Of a DNA stretch of 64,000 nt, positions 15,840 to 23,943 are shown piece by piece; the first letter of the stretch is position 1; each line of letters starts with the position of its first letter. The position numbers were made by a program, and so were the translations under genes. Below the pieces are notes generated by a model. It saw nothing but the letters and a program-made list of their open reading frames with translations. It had not been told where the DNA came from and did no database searches. Source of the stretch: JACVRW01 sp963751835 (GTDB taxonomy: Bacteria; Actinomycetota; Thermoleophilia; Solirubrobacterales; Thermoleophilaceae); assembly GCA_963751835.1 (NCBI GenBank), contig CAVVWD010000020.1:62001-126000 (forward strand). Reading direction: 5' to 3'.

Positions 15840-16850
15840 TCAGACGCGCACGTGCGCCAGTGCCTGGAGCTTCGTGAGTTTGTCGCCTCGGAGGGCACAC
15901 GCGCTCCAGGTCTCGCCTCGATCACCACTCTGCCAAATCTGCCCGTCCGCAAGCCCGGCAAAGAGGCGCTCGTCCGCGGCTACGAGCGCGTACGGCATCG
16001 CCGGCAGGGGCTCTGGAAGCCCGCCGCCGAGCGGTCGCCAGCCGCCGTCCTCGCGCCGGTAGATGCGGGCCTGCGGGTCGCCGCGGCCGTGGGCGGCGTA
16101 GGGGCCGGTGCTCGCCGAGAGGTACCAAAGATCCGGGTCGGCGGGATCAACCGCCACCGACCAGGTGTAGTTGCGGTCGCGGCCTTCGTTGGCCGGCCGC
16201 CATGTCTCGCCGGCGTCCTCGCTGCATGCCGCGCCGTCACCCCCTGCTTCGTAGCCGCGGCCCTCGATCTGGGGGTGCCAGGCGAGCGAATGGACGTCGC
16301 GGGCGGCGCCCGGGGCGTGGTCGTGCCAGGACGCGCCGCGGTCGGTCGAGCGCATCAGGCCGCCGAGCTCGATCCCAACCAAGATCAAGTCGGCGTCGTG
16401 TGGGCTCGGTGCAATCCAACGGACATGTGAGGTCCACGGTCGCGGCGGAAAGCTCCAGGTCGGACGCGACGGGAGCTGCAGCAACGCCTCGAGCTCGCGC
16501 CAGCTGCGGCCGCCGTCGTGGCTGACGTACAGGGCGCTCGGTTCGGTGCCGGCGTAGACGGCGCCGTCGACCGCACTGACCGCGAGCGAGAAGACGCCCG
16601 GCTGCGGGAGCAAGCAGTCCATCCAGGTGCCACCCCCATCGTCCGTCCGGCGTACCCCGCCCTCGCGCAGCCCCGCGTAGACGCGCTCGGGGTTCCGCGG
16701 GTCGACGGCCAGGCACTGGGCGCCGCTTCCGGACAGCGAGAGTGCGACGGTCCACTCCCCGCCTGCCTCGGCCAGCCGGGCGATGCCATCGCCGGTCGCG
16801 GCGTACAGGCGGGCGTTTGTAGGGTGCTGTGGAACCACGGCGGTACGCAC
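15840..16850 (-). CDS. Asp-box (BNR) beta-propeller protein
   Basis: A 336-residue protein with five Asp-box motifs of the form S/T-x-D-x-G-x-x-W: RTDDGGGTW, SHDGGRSW, STDRGASW, SEDAGETW and SGDRGETW. They are spaced roughly 50-70 residues apart, which predicts a sialidase/HCF136-like propeller. No signal peptide or catalytic arginine triad is visible, so sialidase activity is not claimed. The start is set at GTG 16850 (VRTAVVPQHPTNARLYAATGDG). It is divergent from the 2-oxoacid dehydrogenase operon, with 72 bp between starts. Confidence 0.72.
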   Translation of the reverse strand: MRTAVVPQHPTNARLYAATGDGIARLAEAGGEWTVALSLSGSGAQCLAVDPRNPERVYAGLREGGVRRTDDGGGTWMDCLLPQPGVFSLAVSAVDGAVYAGTEPSALYVSHDGGRSWRELEALLQLPSRPTWSFPPRPWTSHVRWIAPSPHDADLILVGIELGGLMRSTDRGASWHDHAPGAARDVHSLAWHPQIEGRGYEAGGDGAACSEDAGETWRPANEGRDRNYTWSVAVDPADPDLWYLSASTGPYAAHGRGDPQARIYRREDGGWRPLGGGLPEPLPAMPYALVAADERLFAGLADGQIWQSGDRGETWSACALRGDKLTKLQALAHVRV

Positions 16851-16922
16851 GAGCGTACGCAGGTCATGAGTCGGCGCACTTTGGGGTAAATCGGACGCAG
16901 AGACCCCCCGAGAGGTGAGCAC

Positions 16923-17984
16923 ATGGCAATACCGGCAGCGCGACGGGCCCGGCCCGGCCAGGGAGCAGGCGGGCCGGAGTCCCTGACTGCCGACGACCGG
17001 CGGGCGCTGATTCGCTTCATGCTCCTCATGCGCGCGACCGAGGCTCGCGCGCTCACGCTCTATCGCCAGGGGAAGGTGCCCGGGTCCTTCTACGACGGGC
17101 GCGGCCAGGAAGCAACCGCCGTGGGCTCGGCGTTTGCGCTCGGGCCGCGAGACCGGACATGCATCCTGCACCGCGACCTCGGCGCGCACCTCGTCCGCGG
17201 AGTCACGCCGGGCCTGGTGCTCGCGCAGATGATGGGCCGCGCGGGAGGGCTGACGGGCGGCAAGGACGCCAACATGCACTTCGCCGACCAGCGGCTCGGG
17301 TGCGTGCAGATGGTGTCGATGCTTCCCGACATGGCGCTCGTCGCGTGTGGGCTCGCGATGGCGTTCCAGATGCGAGACGAGCCGCGCGTTGCGATGACCT
17401 GGTTCGGGGACGGAGCCACGGCGAACGGGCAGTGGCACGAGGCGATGAACGTCGCGGGCATCCGGAAGCTGCCGGTGGTCTTCGTCCTCGAGAACAACCA
17501 GTGGGCCTACTCGACGCCCAACCCACGCGAGTTCGCGGTGGACCCGGTCGAGCGTGCGGGTGGCTACGGCTTCCCCGGGGTGAAGGTCGACGGCAACGAT
17601 GTCGAGGGCGTCTTCGGCGCCGCCGCCGAGGCCTGCGAGCGCGCCCGCAACGGCGGCGGTCCGACCCTGATCGAGGCGGAGACGATGCGCATGCACGGGC
17701 ACGGAGCCCACGACGACATGAGCTACGTGCCGGCGGAGATGTTCGACGAGTGGGAGGCGCGGGACCCGATCCGCCGCTACGAGGAGCGGCTGGTCGCCGA
17801 CGGGATCGACGTCGAGCCGATTCGTTCCTCCGTCGAGGAGGAGCTCGAGCGCGAGACGGCCTGGGCGCTCGAGCAGCCGATGCCGGACCCGGACATCGCA
17901 ACCGCCGGCGTGTTCGCAGAGTCGGACCCGGAGCTTGGGGACGGACAGGCGCCGTGGTCCCGGTGGCAGGGCGAGCATGCCTGA
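16923..17984 (+). CDS. 2-oxoacid dehydrogenase E1 component, alpha subunit (TPP-dependent)
   Basis: A 353-residue protein. It has the thiamine diphosphate motif beginning WFGDGATANGQWHEAMNVAG and ending LENNQWAYSTP (G-D-G to N-N). Upstream are LMRATEARALTLYRQGKVPG and RDLGAHLVRGVTPG. This is the alpha chain of a heterotetrameric E1 of the pyruvate, acetoin or branched-chain type. It decarboxylates the 2-oxoacid and passes the acyl group to the E2 lipoyl arm. ATG 16923 is followed by E1beta overlapping by 8 nt. The exact substrate cannot be fixed from sequence. Confidence 0.9.
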   Translation: MAIPAARRARPGQGAGGPESLTADDRRALIRFMLLMRATEARALTLYRQGKVPGSFYDGRGQEATAVGSAFALGPRDRTCILHRDLGAHLVRGVTPGLVLAQMMGRAGGLTGGKDANMHFADQRLGCVQMVSMLPDMALVACGLAMAFQMRDEPRVAMTWFGDGATANGQWHEAMNVAGIRKLPVVFVLENNQWAYSTPNPREFAVDPVERAGGYGFPGVKVDGNDVEGVFGAAAEACERARNGGGPTLIEAETMRMHGHGAHDDMSYVPAEMFDEWEARDPIRRYEERLVADGIDVEPIRSSVEEELERETAWALEQPMPDPDIATAGVFAESDPELGDGQAPWSRWQGEHA

Positions 17985-18945
17985 GCTCACCTACCTGCAG
18001 GCGATCTCCGACGGGCTCCGCGAGGAGATGCGCGCCGACGATTCGGTGTTCTGCCTTGGCGAGGACATCGGAGCCTTCGGGGGCGCTTTCAAGGTGACCG
18101 CCGGGTTCATCGAGGAGTTCGGAGCCGATCGCGTCTGGGACGCGCCGCTCGCCGAGAACGCCATCATCGGCACGGCGGTCGGCGCCGCCGTCGAGGGGCT
18201 CAGGCCAGTGTGCGAGATGCAGTTCGCCGACTTCATCTCGTGCGGCTTCGACCAGCTCGTGAACGTCGCTGCGAAGCTGCACTACCGCCAGGGCCTCGCG
18301 GTGCCGATCACCGTGCGCCTGCCCTCCGGCGGCGGGTTCTCCGGGGGTCCGTTCCATTCCCAGAACCCCGAGGCCTGGTTCCTCCAGGCGCCCGGGCTCA
18401 AGGTGGTTGCGCCCGCCACGCCGAAGGACGCGAAGGGCTTGCTCGCAGCCGCCATCCGGGACCCGAACCCGGTGGTGTACATGGAGCACAAGCATCTCTA
18501 CCGGCGCTCCAAGGGCGAGGTGCCGGAGGGACGCTACGAGACCCCGCTCGGTGAGGCGCGCCTGGCACGCACCGGCGATGACCTCAGCGTGATCACCTAC
18601 GGCGCGATGGTGCTGACCGCGCTCGAGGCCACCGAGGATCTCGACGGCGCCTCGATCGAGGTGCTCGACCTGCGCTCGCTCTACCCGTTCGACCGCGAGG
18701 CGGTGCTGCGCAGCACGCGCAAGACGAGCAAGGTGGTCCTCGTCCAGGAGGCGACGCGCTCCTGTGGCGTGGCCGCGGAGATTGCCGCGCTGATCGCGGA
18801 AGAGGCCTTCGAGGACCTCGACGGTCCCGTCGTGCGCGTGACCGCGCCGGACGTGCCGATCCCGTTCAGCCCGCCACTCGAACGCGCAGTGCTGCCCCAG
18901 GTCGAGGACGTGAAGGAGGCGTGCCGTGAGCTCCTCGCCTACTAG
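17977..18945 (+). CDS. 2-oxoacid dehydrogenase E1 component, beta subunit
   Basis: A 322-residue protein beginning MPELTYLQAISDGLREEM. The sequence has FCLGEDIGAFGGAFKVT, DAPLAENAIIGTAVGAA and EMQFADFISCGFDQLVN, followed by SGGGFSGGPFHSQNPEAWF, all characteristic of E1beta of pyruvate/branched-chain/acetoin dehydrogenases. It completes the TPP site with the alpha subunit. Its ATG 17977 overlaps the E1alpha stop by 8 nt and its stop overlaps the E2 start by 20 nt, showing one translational unit. No E3 (dihydrolipoamide dehydrogenase) gene is in the window. Confidence 0.9.
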   Translation: MPELTYLQAISDGLREEMRADDSVFCLGEDIGAFGGAFKVTAGFIEEFGADRVWDAPLAENAIIGTAVGAAVEGLRPVCEMQFADFISCGFDQLVNVAAKLHYRQGLAVPITVRLPSGGGFSGGPFHSQNPEAWFLQAPGLKVVAPATPKDAKGLLAAAIRDPNPVVYMEHKHLYRRSKGEVPEGRYETPLGEARLARTGDDLSVITYGAMVLTALEATEDLDGASIEVLDLRSLYPFDREAVLRSTRKTSKVVLVQEATRSCGVAAEIAALIAEEAFEDLDGPVVRVTAPDVPIPFSPPLERAVLPQVEDVKEACRELLAY

Positions 18946-20146
18946 CAGCGGGCTGATGGACGTCACGATGCCCCAGATGGGGGTGTCGATCGCCGAGGGC
19001 ACCGTGATCGAGTGGAAGAAGCAACCCGGCGACGCGGTCGAGGCGGACGAGCCGATCGTGGAGATCTCGACCGACAAGGCCGAGAGCGAGGTGCCGTCTC
19101 CCGCCGCCGGGCGGCTGAAGGAGGTGCTCGTCGAGGTCGGCGAGACCGTCGACGTCGGTACCGTGATCGCGCGGATCGAGACGGATGCAGCGGCTCCGCC
19201 GACTCCGGCAGGCGGCGACGGCCAGGCGTCGGTCGACGGCGGGAACGGGGGCGAGCCGACCGTCACGCCGGTCGTGCGGCGTATGGCGGAGAAGCACAAA
19301 CTCGATCTGACGCGAATCGAGGGGAGCGGGCGGCGCGGGAGGGTGACGAAGAAGGACGTGGTCGCTTACCTGCGTGAGCACGAGGAGTCCGCGGCGGCGC
19401 CACGTGAGCGTGCTGAGCCGGTGCTCCACATGGAATCCCCCTATCGCGAGGAGCCACCGCCGGCCGCGGCGCCGGAAGCGGCGGCGCCGGGTGGCCGCGA
19501 GCTCTCGGTGATGCGCAAGCGCATCGCGGAGCACATGGTGCGCTCGCTGCGCACGGCGGCGCACTGCACCACGATCGTCGAGGCGGATATGAGCCGGATC
19601 GAGGCCGCGCGCGGCCGGCGCTCCTACCTGCCCTTCGTCGCGCGCGCGACGATCGTCGCGCTGCGCGAGCACCCCAATCTGAACGCGACGCTCGACGGCG
19701 ACATGCTGACCGTGCACGACGAGGTGCACCTGGGAATCGCCGTTTCGCTCGGCGAAGACGGGCTGGTGGTCCCCGTGATCCGCGACGCCCACGAGCTCTC
19801 GCACGAGGGCCTCGCCGCGCACATAAAGGATCTGGCGGAACGCGCGCGCAGCAAGCAGCTCTCGCCCGACGAGCTGCGCGGGGGCACCTTCACGATCACG
19901 AACCCGGGGGCGTACGGCGCGGTGCTCGCGACGCCGATAATCAACCAGCCTCAGGTGGCGATCCTGGATCTGGAGGCGGTGGTGAAGCGTCCGGTGGTGG
20001 TGACAGATGCCGACGGCCACGACAGCATCGCGATCCGGCCGATGAGCTACCTCTGCATGTCGTGGGACCATCGCGCCCTCGACGGCGCGCTGGCTGCGCA
20101 GTTCCTGAGCACGCTCAAGCGCGTGGTCGAGGGCTGGCAGGGCTGA
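18926..20146 (+). CDS. 2-oxoacid dehydrogenase E2 (dihydrolipoamide acyltransferase)
   Basis: A 406-residue protein. Residues 10-90 are a lipoyl domain with the lysine in EISTDKAESEVPSP. Around 112-148 is a peripheral subunit-binding domain (VTPVVRRMAEKHKLDLTRIE then GSGRRGRVTKKDVVAYL). The catalytic domain starts near 190 (ELSVMRKRIAEHMVRSLRTA) and contains TFTITNPGAYG and the active-site motif SWDHRALDGA (H-x3-D-G). It transfers the acyl group to CoA. GTG 18926 has an AGGAGG-like site just upstream. Confidence 0.92.
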   Translation: MSSSPTSSGLMDVTMPQMGVSIAEGTVIEWKKQPGDAVEADEPIVEISTDKAESEVPSPAAGRLKEVLVEVGETVDVGTVIARIETDAAAPPTPAGGDGQASVDGGNGGEPTVTPVVRRMAEKHKLDLTRIEGSGRRGRVTKKDVVAYLREHEESAAAPRERAEPVLHMESPYREEPPPAAAPEAAAPGGRELSVMRKRIAEHMVRSLRTAAHCTTIVEADMSRIEAARGRRSYLPFVARATIVALREHPNLNATLDGDMLTVHDEVHLGIAVSLGEDGLVVPVIRDAHELSHEGLAAHIKDLAERARSKQLSPDELRGGTFTITNPGAYGAVLATPIINQPQVAILDLEAVVKRPVVVTDADGHDSIAIRPMSYLCMSWDHRALDGALAAQFLSTLKRVVEGWQG

Positions 20147-20184
20147 GCCGAGCCGAGCTGGGCCCGAGCTCGCGGGTCGCGGCT

Positions 20185-20230
20185 CAGGCATGAACATGCA
20201 GTACCATGCATATTCATGCACGAACGTGCA
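20185..20230 (+). promoter_or_regulatory. 10-bp-phased TGCA repeat operator at the deoR-like gene start
   Basis: CATGCA occurs at 20195-20200, 20205-20210 and 20215-20220, with CGTGCA at 20225-20230 and a weaker CAGGCA at 20185-20190. TGCA therefore recurs at exactly 10-bp intervals, on one helix face. The last two units form a palindrome TGCACG-AA-CGTGCA (20217-20230) overlapping the start codon at 20216. This strongly resembles an autoregulatory operator for the DeoR protein encoded here. Confidence 0.55.
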
Positions 20231-20989
20231 ACCCTGCTCAGTGTGGAGCGCCGCCGGTCGATCCTCGATCGGCTCGCCCGCGACGGAAAAGTCGTAGCGG
20301 CCCAGCTGGTCGAGGAATTCGGAGTGTCCGAGGACACCGTCCGCCGCGACCTGCGCGAGCTGGCGGCGCAGGGGCTCGTGCAGAGAGTGCACGGCGGCGC
20401 CTTGCCGCCGGCGCCGCAGCCCGGCTCCTTCACGCACCGGCGTGAGACCTACACCGAGGAGAAGGCCGCTCTCGCCCGGGCCGCCGTGGATGTCCTGCGC
20501 GACGCGCGCGTGATCGTCCTCGACGGCTCGACGACAAACCTCGAACTCGCGCGCCGGCTGCCGGCCGACAGGACCTGCACGGTGCTCACCAATTCGCCTC
20601 CGATCGCCGCGGCGCTGGCGGAGCACCCGGCCGTGGAGGTCGTGATGATCGGCGGGCGGCTCGACAAGCGCGCGCAGGTCACGGTCGGCGCCACCGCGAT
20701 CGACTTCCTCCGGTCGGTCCGGGCGGACGCATGCGTGCTGGGCGTCTGCGCATTGCACCCCGAGGCCGGGCTCTCGACCGACGATCTCGAGGAGGCGCAG
20801 GTCAAGCGCGCGATGGTCGAGGGATCGGCTGACGTGATCGCGCTGGCGACCTCGGACAAGCTTCGCGCTGCCAGCGCCTACCTGGTTGCGCCGGTCACCG
20901 AGCTCACCCACGTGGTCGCCGAGGCGGGTGCGCCGGACGAGCTGCTGGACCCGTACCGTGCGATCGGTGTGACGGTCACGCGCGCATGA
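20216..20989 (+). CDS. DeoR/GlpR-family sugar-phosphate-responsive repressor
   Basis: A 257-residue protein. The N-terminal helix-turn-helix has ERRRSILDRLARDGKVVAAQ, then LVEEFGVSEDTVRRDLRELAAQG, the DeoR signature. The C-terminal sensor domain has LDGSTTNLELARRLP, LTNSPPIAAALAEHPAVEVVMIGG and VLGVCALHPEAGLSTDD, typical of the phosphosugar-binding DeoRC fold. Such repressors release DNA on binding a sugar phosphate. It is coupled to the MFS-HAD gene by a 4-nt ATGA overlap, so the inducer is probably a substrate or product of that protein. Confidence 0.9.
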   Translation: MHERATLLSVERRRSILDRLARDGKVVAAQLVEEFGVSEDTVRRDLRELAAQGLVQRVHGGALPPAPQPGSFTHRRETYTEEKAALARAAVDVLRDARVIVLDGSTTNLELARRLPADRTCTVLTNSPPIAAALAEHPAVEVVMIGGRLDKRAQVTVGATAIDFLRSVRADACVLGVCALHPEAGLSTDDLEEAQVKRAMVEGSADVIALATSDKLRAASAYLVAPVTELTHVVAEAGAPDELLDPYRAIGVTVTRA

Positions 20990-22779
20990 CCCGGCGCTGG
21001 GCCACCGCCGGCGTCTTCTTCGTGAACGGCGCCGCGATCGGGACCTGGGTCGCGCAGATCCCGTGGATCCAGGAGCGCTTCGACCTGTCCAACAGCGCGA
21101 TCGGCTTCGTCATCCTGGGCATGTCCTTGGCCGTGGTGGTCGCGCTCCCGATAGCCGGGCAGGCGGTGGTCAGACACGGCTCGGCGCGGATGACGTGGGT
21201 CGGTGGCATCGCCACGGCGCTGGCCGTCAACCTGGCGGTGCTCGCTCCGCACCCGGCGCTCGTTGCCGCGGGCCTGTTCGTCCTCGGCGCTGCCAGCGCC
21301 ACGATGGACGTCTCGATGAACAGCCACGGCGTCGGAGTCGAGCGCGAGGTCGACCGGCCGATCATGTCCTCGCTGCACGCGGGCTGGGCCCTGGGCGGGA
21401 TGGCCGGCGCAACGTTCGGGGCGCTGATGGCCGCCCTCGGCGCCGACCCGCGCGTAACGGTGGCGCTCGCCTCGCTGTTGCTGCTGACCGCGCTCGCCGC
21501 GAGCGCCCGCCGCATCGGCGCCGGCTCCACTGCGGAGGGTGCCAGCACGCCTGGCTTCACGCTGCCTTCGCGCGGGGTGGCTCTGCTCGCGGTGCTGTGC
21601 CTGCTCGTGATGCTGACCGAGGGTGCGATGGCCGACTGGGGTGGCCTCTACCTGCGCCAGGAGCTCGGCGCGGATGCCGCCGTGGCGGCGCTGGCCTTCG
21701 CGTTCTTCACGGGTGGCATGACGGTCGGGCGCCTCGTAGGCGACGGGATCAACCATCGCGCCGGCCCCGTGAGGCTGCTGCGCTGGGGCGCCCTTCTGAC
21801 GGGGATCCCGCTCGCGGCGATGCTCTTGATCGGTCAGCCTGCGGCGGCGCTGGCGGGGTTGTTCGCGATCGGCCTGGGAGTCTCCAACGGCGTGCCGCTG
21901 ATGTTCAGCGCCGCCGGGCGGCAGCGCGGCACGCCTCCGGGGCCCGCGATTGCCGCCGTATCCTCGATGGGCTCGCTCGGCTTCCTCGCGGGACCGCCGC
22001 TGATCGGCTTCGCGGCCGACGCGATTTCCTTGCCCTGGGCGCTGGCCTCTCTCACGCTCGGCGCGGCCGCGGTCTTCGCCTTGGCGCAGCGCGCGGCGGG
22101 CGAGCCTCCGGCGGCGGGGCCGGCGGGGCAGTTCGACGCGGTGATCGCGGACATGGACGGCGTGCTCGTCGACTCGTCGGGTGCGACGACCCGCTCGTGG
22201 CAAGCGTGGGGGCTGCGCCGTGGACTGGACGGCGTGTCGATCCAGGCCCGGAACCACGGGCGGCCGGCGCGCGCGGTGCTGGCCGAGTACGTCGACGCGG
22301 ACGAGCTCGACGCCGACGCGCGCTTTCTGCTCGACGCCGAGACGAGCGACATCGACGGAGTGGTCGCGCTGCCGGGCGCCTCGGACGTTGTCGCGCTCGC
22401 CTCGACCATGCCGGTGGCGGTAGCGACGTCGGCCCCGGAAGGGCTGGCGCGCGCCCGTTTCGCCGCGGCCGGTCTGCCGGTTCCGGACGTGCTCGTGACC
22501 TCCGACAACGTCGACCATGGCAAGCCGGCCCCCGACCCCTACCTGCTGGCCGCTCGGCGCCTCGGGGTGGATCCCGCCCGCTGCCTCGTTTTCGAGGACG
22601 CGCCCGCGGGGATCGCCGCAGCCCGCGCGGCGGGCATGACGGTGTGGGCGGTCACGACTACCCACGACGGCTCTGCGCTGACGGAGGCCGACCGCGTGGC
22701 GCCTGGGCTGCCCGATCACCTGGCGCTGCTGGGCGTCACGCCGGCGCCGGAGCGCGCCGAGGCAGCGTTGGCGGCTTAG
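20986..22779 (+). CDS. MFS transporter fused to HAD-superfamily sugar phosphatase
   Basis: A 597-residue fusion. Residues 1 to about 370 form a 12-helix MFS carrier of the YbjJ/FucP-like kind (FFVNGAAIGTWVAQIPWIQE, LHAGWALGGMAGATFGALMA, LTEGAMADWGGLYLRQELG). After a short Ala/Gly linker, residues about 383-597 form a HAD-IA phosphatase: motif I IADMDGVLVDSSG, motif II AVATSAPEG, the lysine in DNVDHGKPAPDPYLLAARRLG, and motif IV CLVFEDAPAGIAAARAAGM. The expected role is uptake or export of a sugar coupled to dephosphorylation at the inner face. It is regulated with the DeoR gene it overlaps. Confidence 0.85.
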   Translation: MTRRWATAGVFFVNGAAIGTWVAQIPWIQERFDLSNSAIGFVILGMSLAVVVALPIAGQAVVRHGSARMTWVGGIATALAVNLAVLAPHPALVAAGLFVLGAASATMDVSMNSHGVGVEREVDRPIMSSLHAGWALGGMAGATFGALMAALGADPRVTVALASLLLLTALAASARRIGAGSTAEGASTPGFTLPSRGVALLAVLCLLVMLTEGAMADWGGLYLRQELGADAAVAALAFAFFTGGMTVGRLVGDGINHRAGPVRLLRWGALLTGIPLAAMLLIGQPAAALAGLFAIGLGVSNGVPLMFSAAGRQRGTPPGPAIAAVSSMGSLGFLAGPPLIGFAADAISLPWALASLTLGAAAVFALAQRAAGEPPAAGPAGQFDAVIADMDGVLVDSSGATTRSWQAWGLRRGLDGVSIQARNHGRPARAVLAEYVDADELDADARFLLDAETSDIDGVVALPGASDVVALASTMPVAVATSAPEGLARARFAAAGLPVPDVLVTSDNVDHGKPAPDPYLLAARRLGVDPARCLVFEDAPAGIAAARAAGMTVWAVTTTHDGSALTEADRVAPGLPDHLALLGVTPAPERAEAALAA

Positions 22780-22782
22780 GCT

Positions 22783-23154
22783 TTAGTCGCCGTCCCCGGT
22801 GATGCCCAGGTGGCTCCGGTTGGACGGCGTGTCCTCGTAGACGCGCCACTCGGAAAGCTTGCCGTCGGCGGTCCTCGCCGCCCAGATTGCCGGACCGTCC
22901 AGCGCCGGTTCGGTCGAGCACACCGAGCGGCCGACGGCGATCACGGTGCCCCCCATCGGTATGACCCTCGACCACTCGTTCCGATAGTCGGGAAACGTCT
23001 CGAAGAAGCCGCGCCAAGCCTCGAGCACCCTTTGCCGGCCGGCGAGGACCTTGCCGTCCGAGTCGATGAACGTGTGGTCATCGGTCATCAGCCCATCGAG
23101 AGCGTCGAGATCACGCTGGTTGATCGCCTCGTTGAACGCAACCGCGGCCGTCAT
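22783..23154 (-). CDS. SnoaL/NTF2-like protein
   Basis: A 123-residue protein: AVAFNEAINQRDLDALDGLM, then TDDHTFIDSDGKVLAGRQRVLEAWRGFFETFPDYRNEWSRV in successive pieces. The pattern (helix, FxDxDG, G-R-x-x-x-x-x-W-x-x-F-F-x-x-F-P-D-Y) is the SnoaL-like polyketide-cyclase/ketosteroid-isomerase fold. Function unknown. It converges on the MFS-HAD gene with 3 nt between stops. Confidence 0.8.
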   Translation of the reverse strand: MTAAVAFNEAINQRDLDALDGLMTDDHTFIDSDGKVLAGRQRVLEAWRGFFETFPDYRNEWSRVIPMGGTVIAVGRSVCSTEPALDGPAIWAARTADGKLSEWRVYEDTPSNRSHLGITGDGD

Positions 23155-23299
23155 GCGGCCAACCTACCCCGGGTGCGAAACCATGGATGCGGGCAGCCCC
23201 TTCCGCGCGGCCTGACCGCCTACATCGGGCGCAAGCGCTGACGCGCAGCGCGTGGGCGGGTGTCACGCCCGCGACCCGAGCCTCGTCTGAAGGAGCGAG

Positions 23300-23689
23300 A
23301 TGACATGGCTGGATCCCTTCACCCATCAGTGGGCGGTTCTGCTCACGACCTTCCGCCGCGACGGGACGCCGGTTGGCACGCCGGTCAGCCTCGCCGTCGA
23401 TGGCGAGCGGGCTTTCGTACGCAGCCCGGGCAACGGATGGAAGGTCAAGCGGATACGCCGCAACCCCCACGTGGAGATCGCTCCCTGTACTCCGCGCGGC
23501 CGGCCGACCGGGCCCGCGGTTCCCGCGCTGGCCACGCCGCTGCAGGGTGAGGACGCGAAGCGCGCCGCGCGAGCACTCAGGCGCAAGCACCCCTTGCTGC
23601 AGGGCGTACTCGTCCCGCTCGCACACCGTCTCATGGGCTGCGGGACCGCTCATTTCGAGCTGCGCGCGGAGTCCTTGCTTCGCAGGTAG
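23300..23689 (+). CDS. PPOX-class F420-dependent oxidoreductase-like protein
   Basis: A 129-residue split-barrel protein: LLTTFRRDGTPVGTPVSLAVDG, RAFVRSPGNGWKVKRIRRNP and HVEIAPCTPRGRP. It follows the short F420-dependent PPOX-class pattern (x-T-x-R-x-D-G-x-P-V-x-T-P-V, then K-x-K-R-I-R-x-N-P-x-V). Members reduce biliverdin or other small molecules with F420H2; the substrate here is unknown. A good ribosome site (GAAGGAG) precedes ATG 23300. Confidence 0.85.
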   Translation: MTWLDPFTHQWAVLLTTFRRDGTPVGTPVSLAVDGERAFVRSPGNGWKVKRIRRNPHVEIAPCTPRGRPTGPAVPALATPLQGEDAKRAARALRRKHPLLQGVLVPLAHRLMGCGTAHFELRAESLLRR

Positions 23690-23760
23690 TAGATGCGCCC
23701 TCAACTCGAGAGTCCGATTCGTTCAAGACACGTCGTTGCGCGGCGTCGAATATTGGTTCC

Positions 23761-23943
23761 ATGAGAGTCCGAATCGGGTTGCCGGCGGCTGTCTCGGAGA
23801 CGGACATGACGCTGATCGGCGGCTGGGCGGCGGAGGCCCGAGAGGCCGGCGGCGCCGACGTGCTGCTCTTTCCGTGCCCCGGCGACCTCGAGCAGGTCTC
23901 CCTGCTCGCCCCAGGCCCTGCAACCGAAGGGACAAACGAATGA
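23761..23943 (+). pseudogene. Internally deleted LLM-class (luciferase-like) oxidoreductase remnant
   Basis: A 60-residue frame whose first ~28 residues (MRVRIGLPAAVSETDMTLIG then GWAAEAREAG) look like the extreme N terminus of an LLM flavin/F420 oxidoreductase. The remainder (GADVLLFPCPGDLEQVSLLA) looks like the extreme C terminus of the same family. The ~230 residues of barrel expected between them are absent. The parts are joined in frame without a stop, so the short peptide could still be made, and its stop overlaps the next gene's ATG (ATGA). The parentage is inferred from remembered family ends. Confidence 0.55.
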
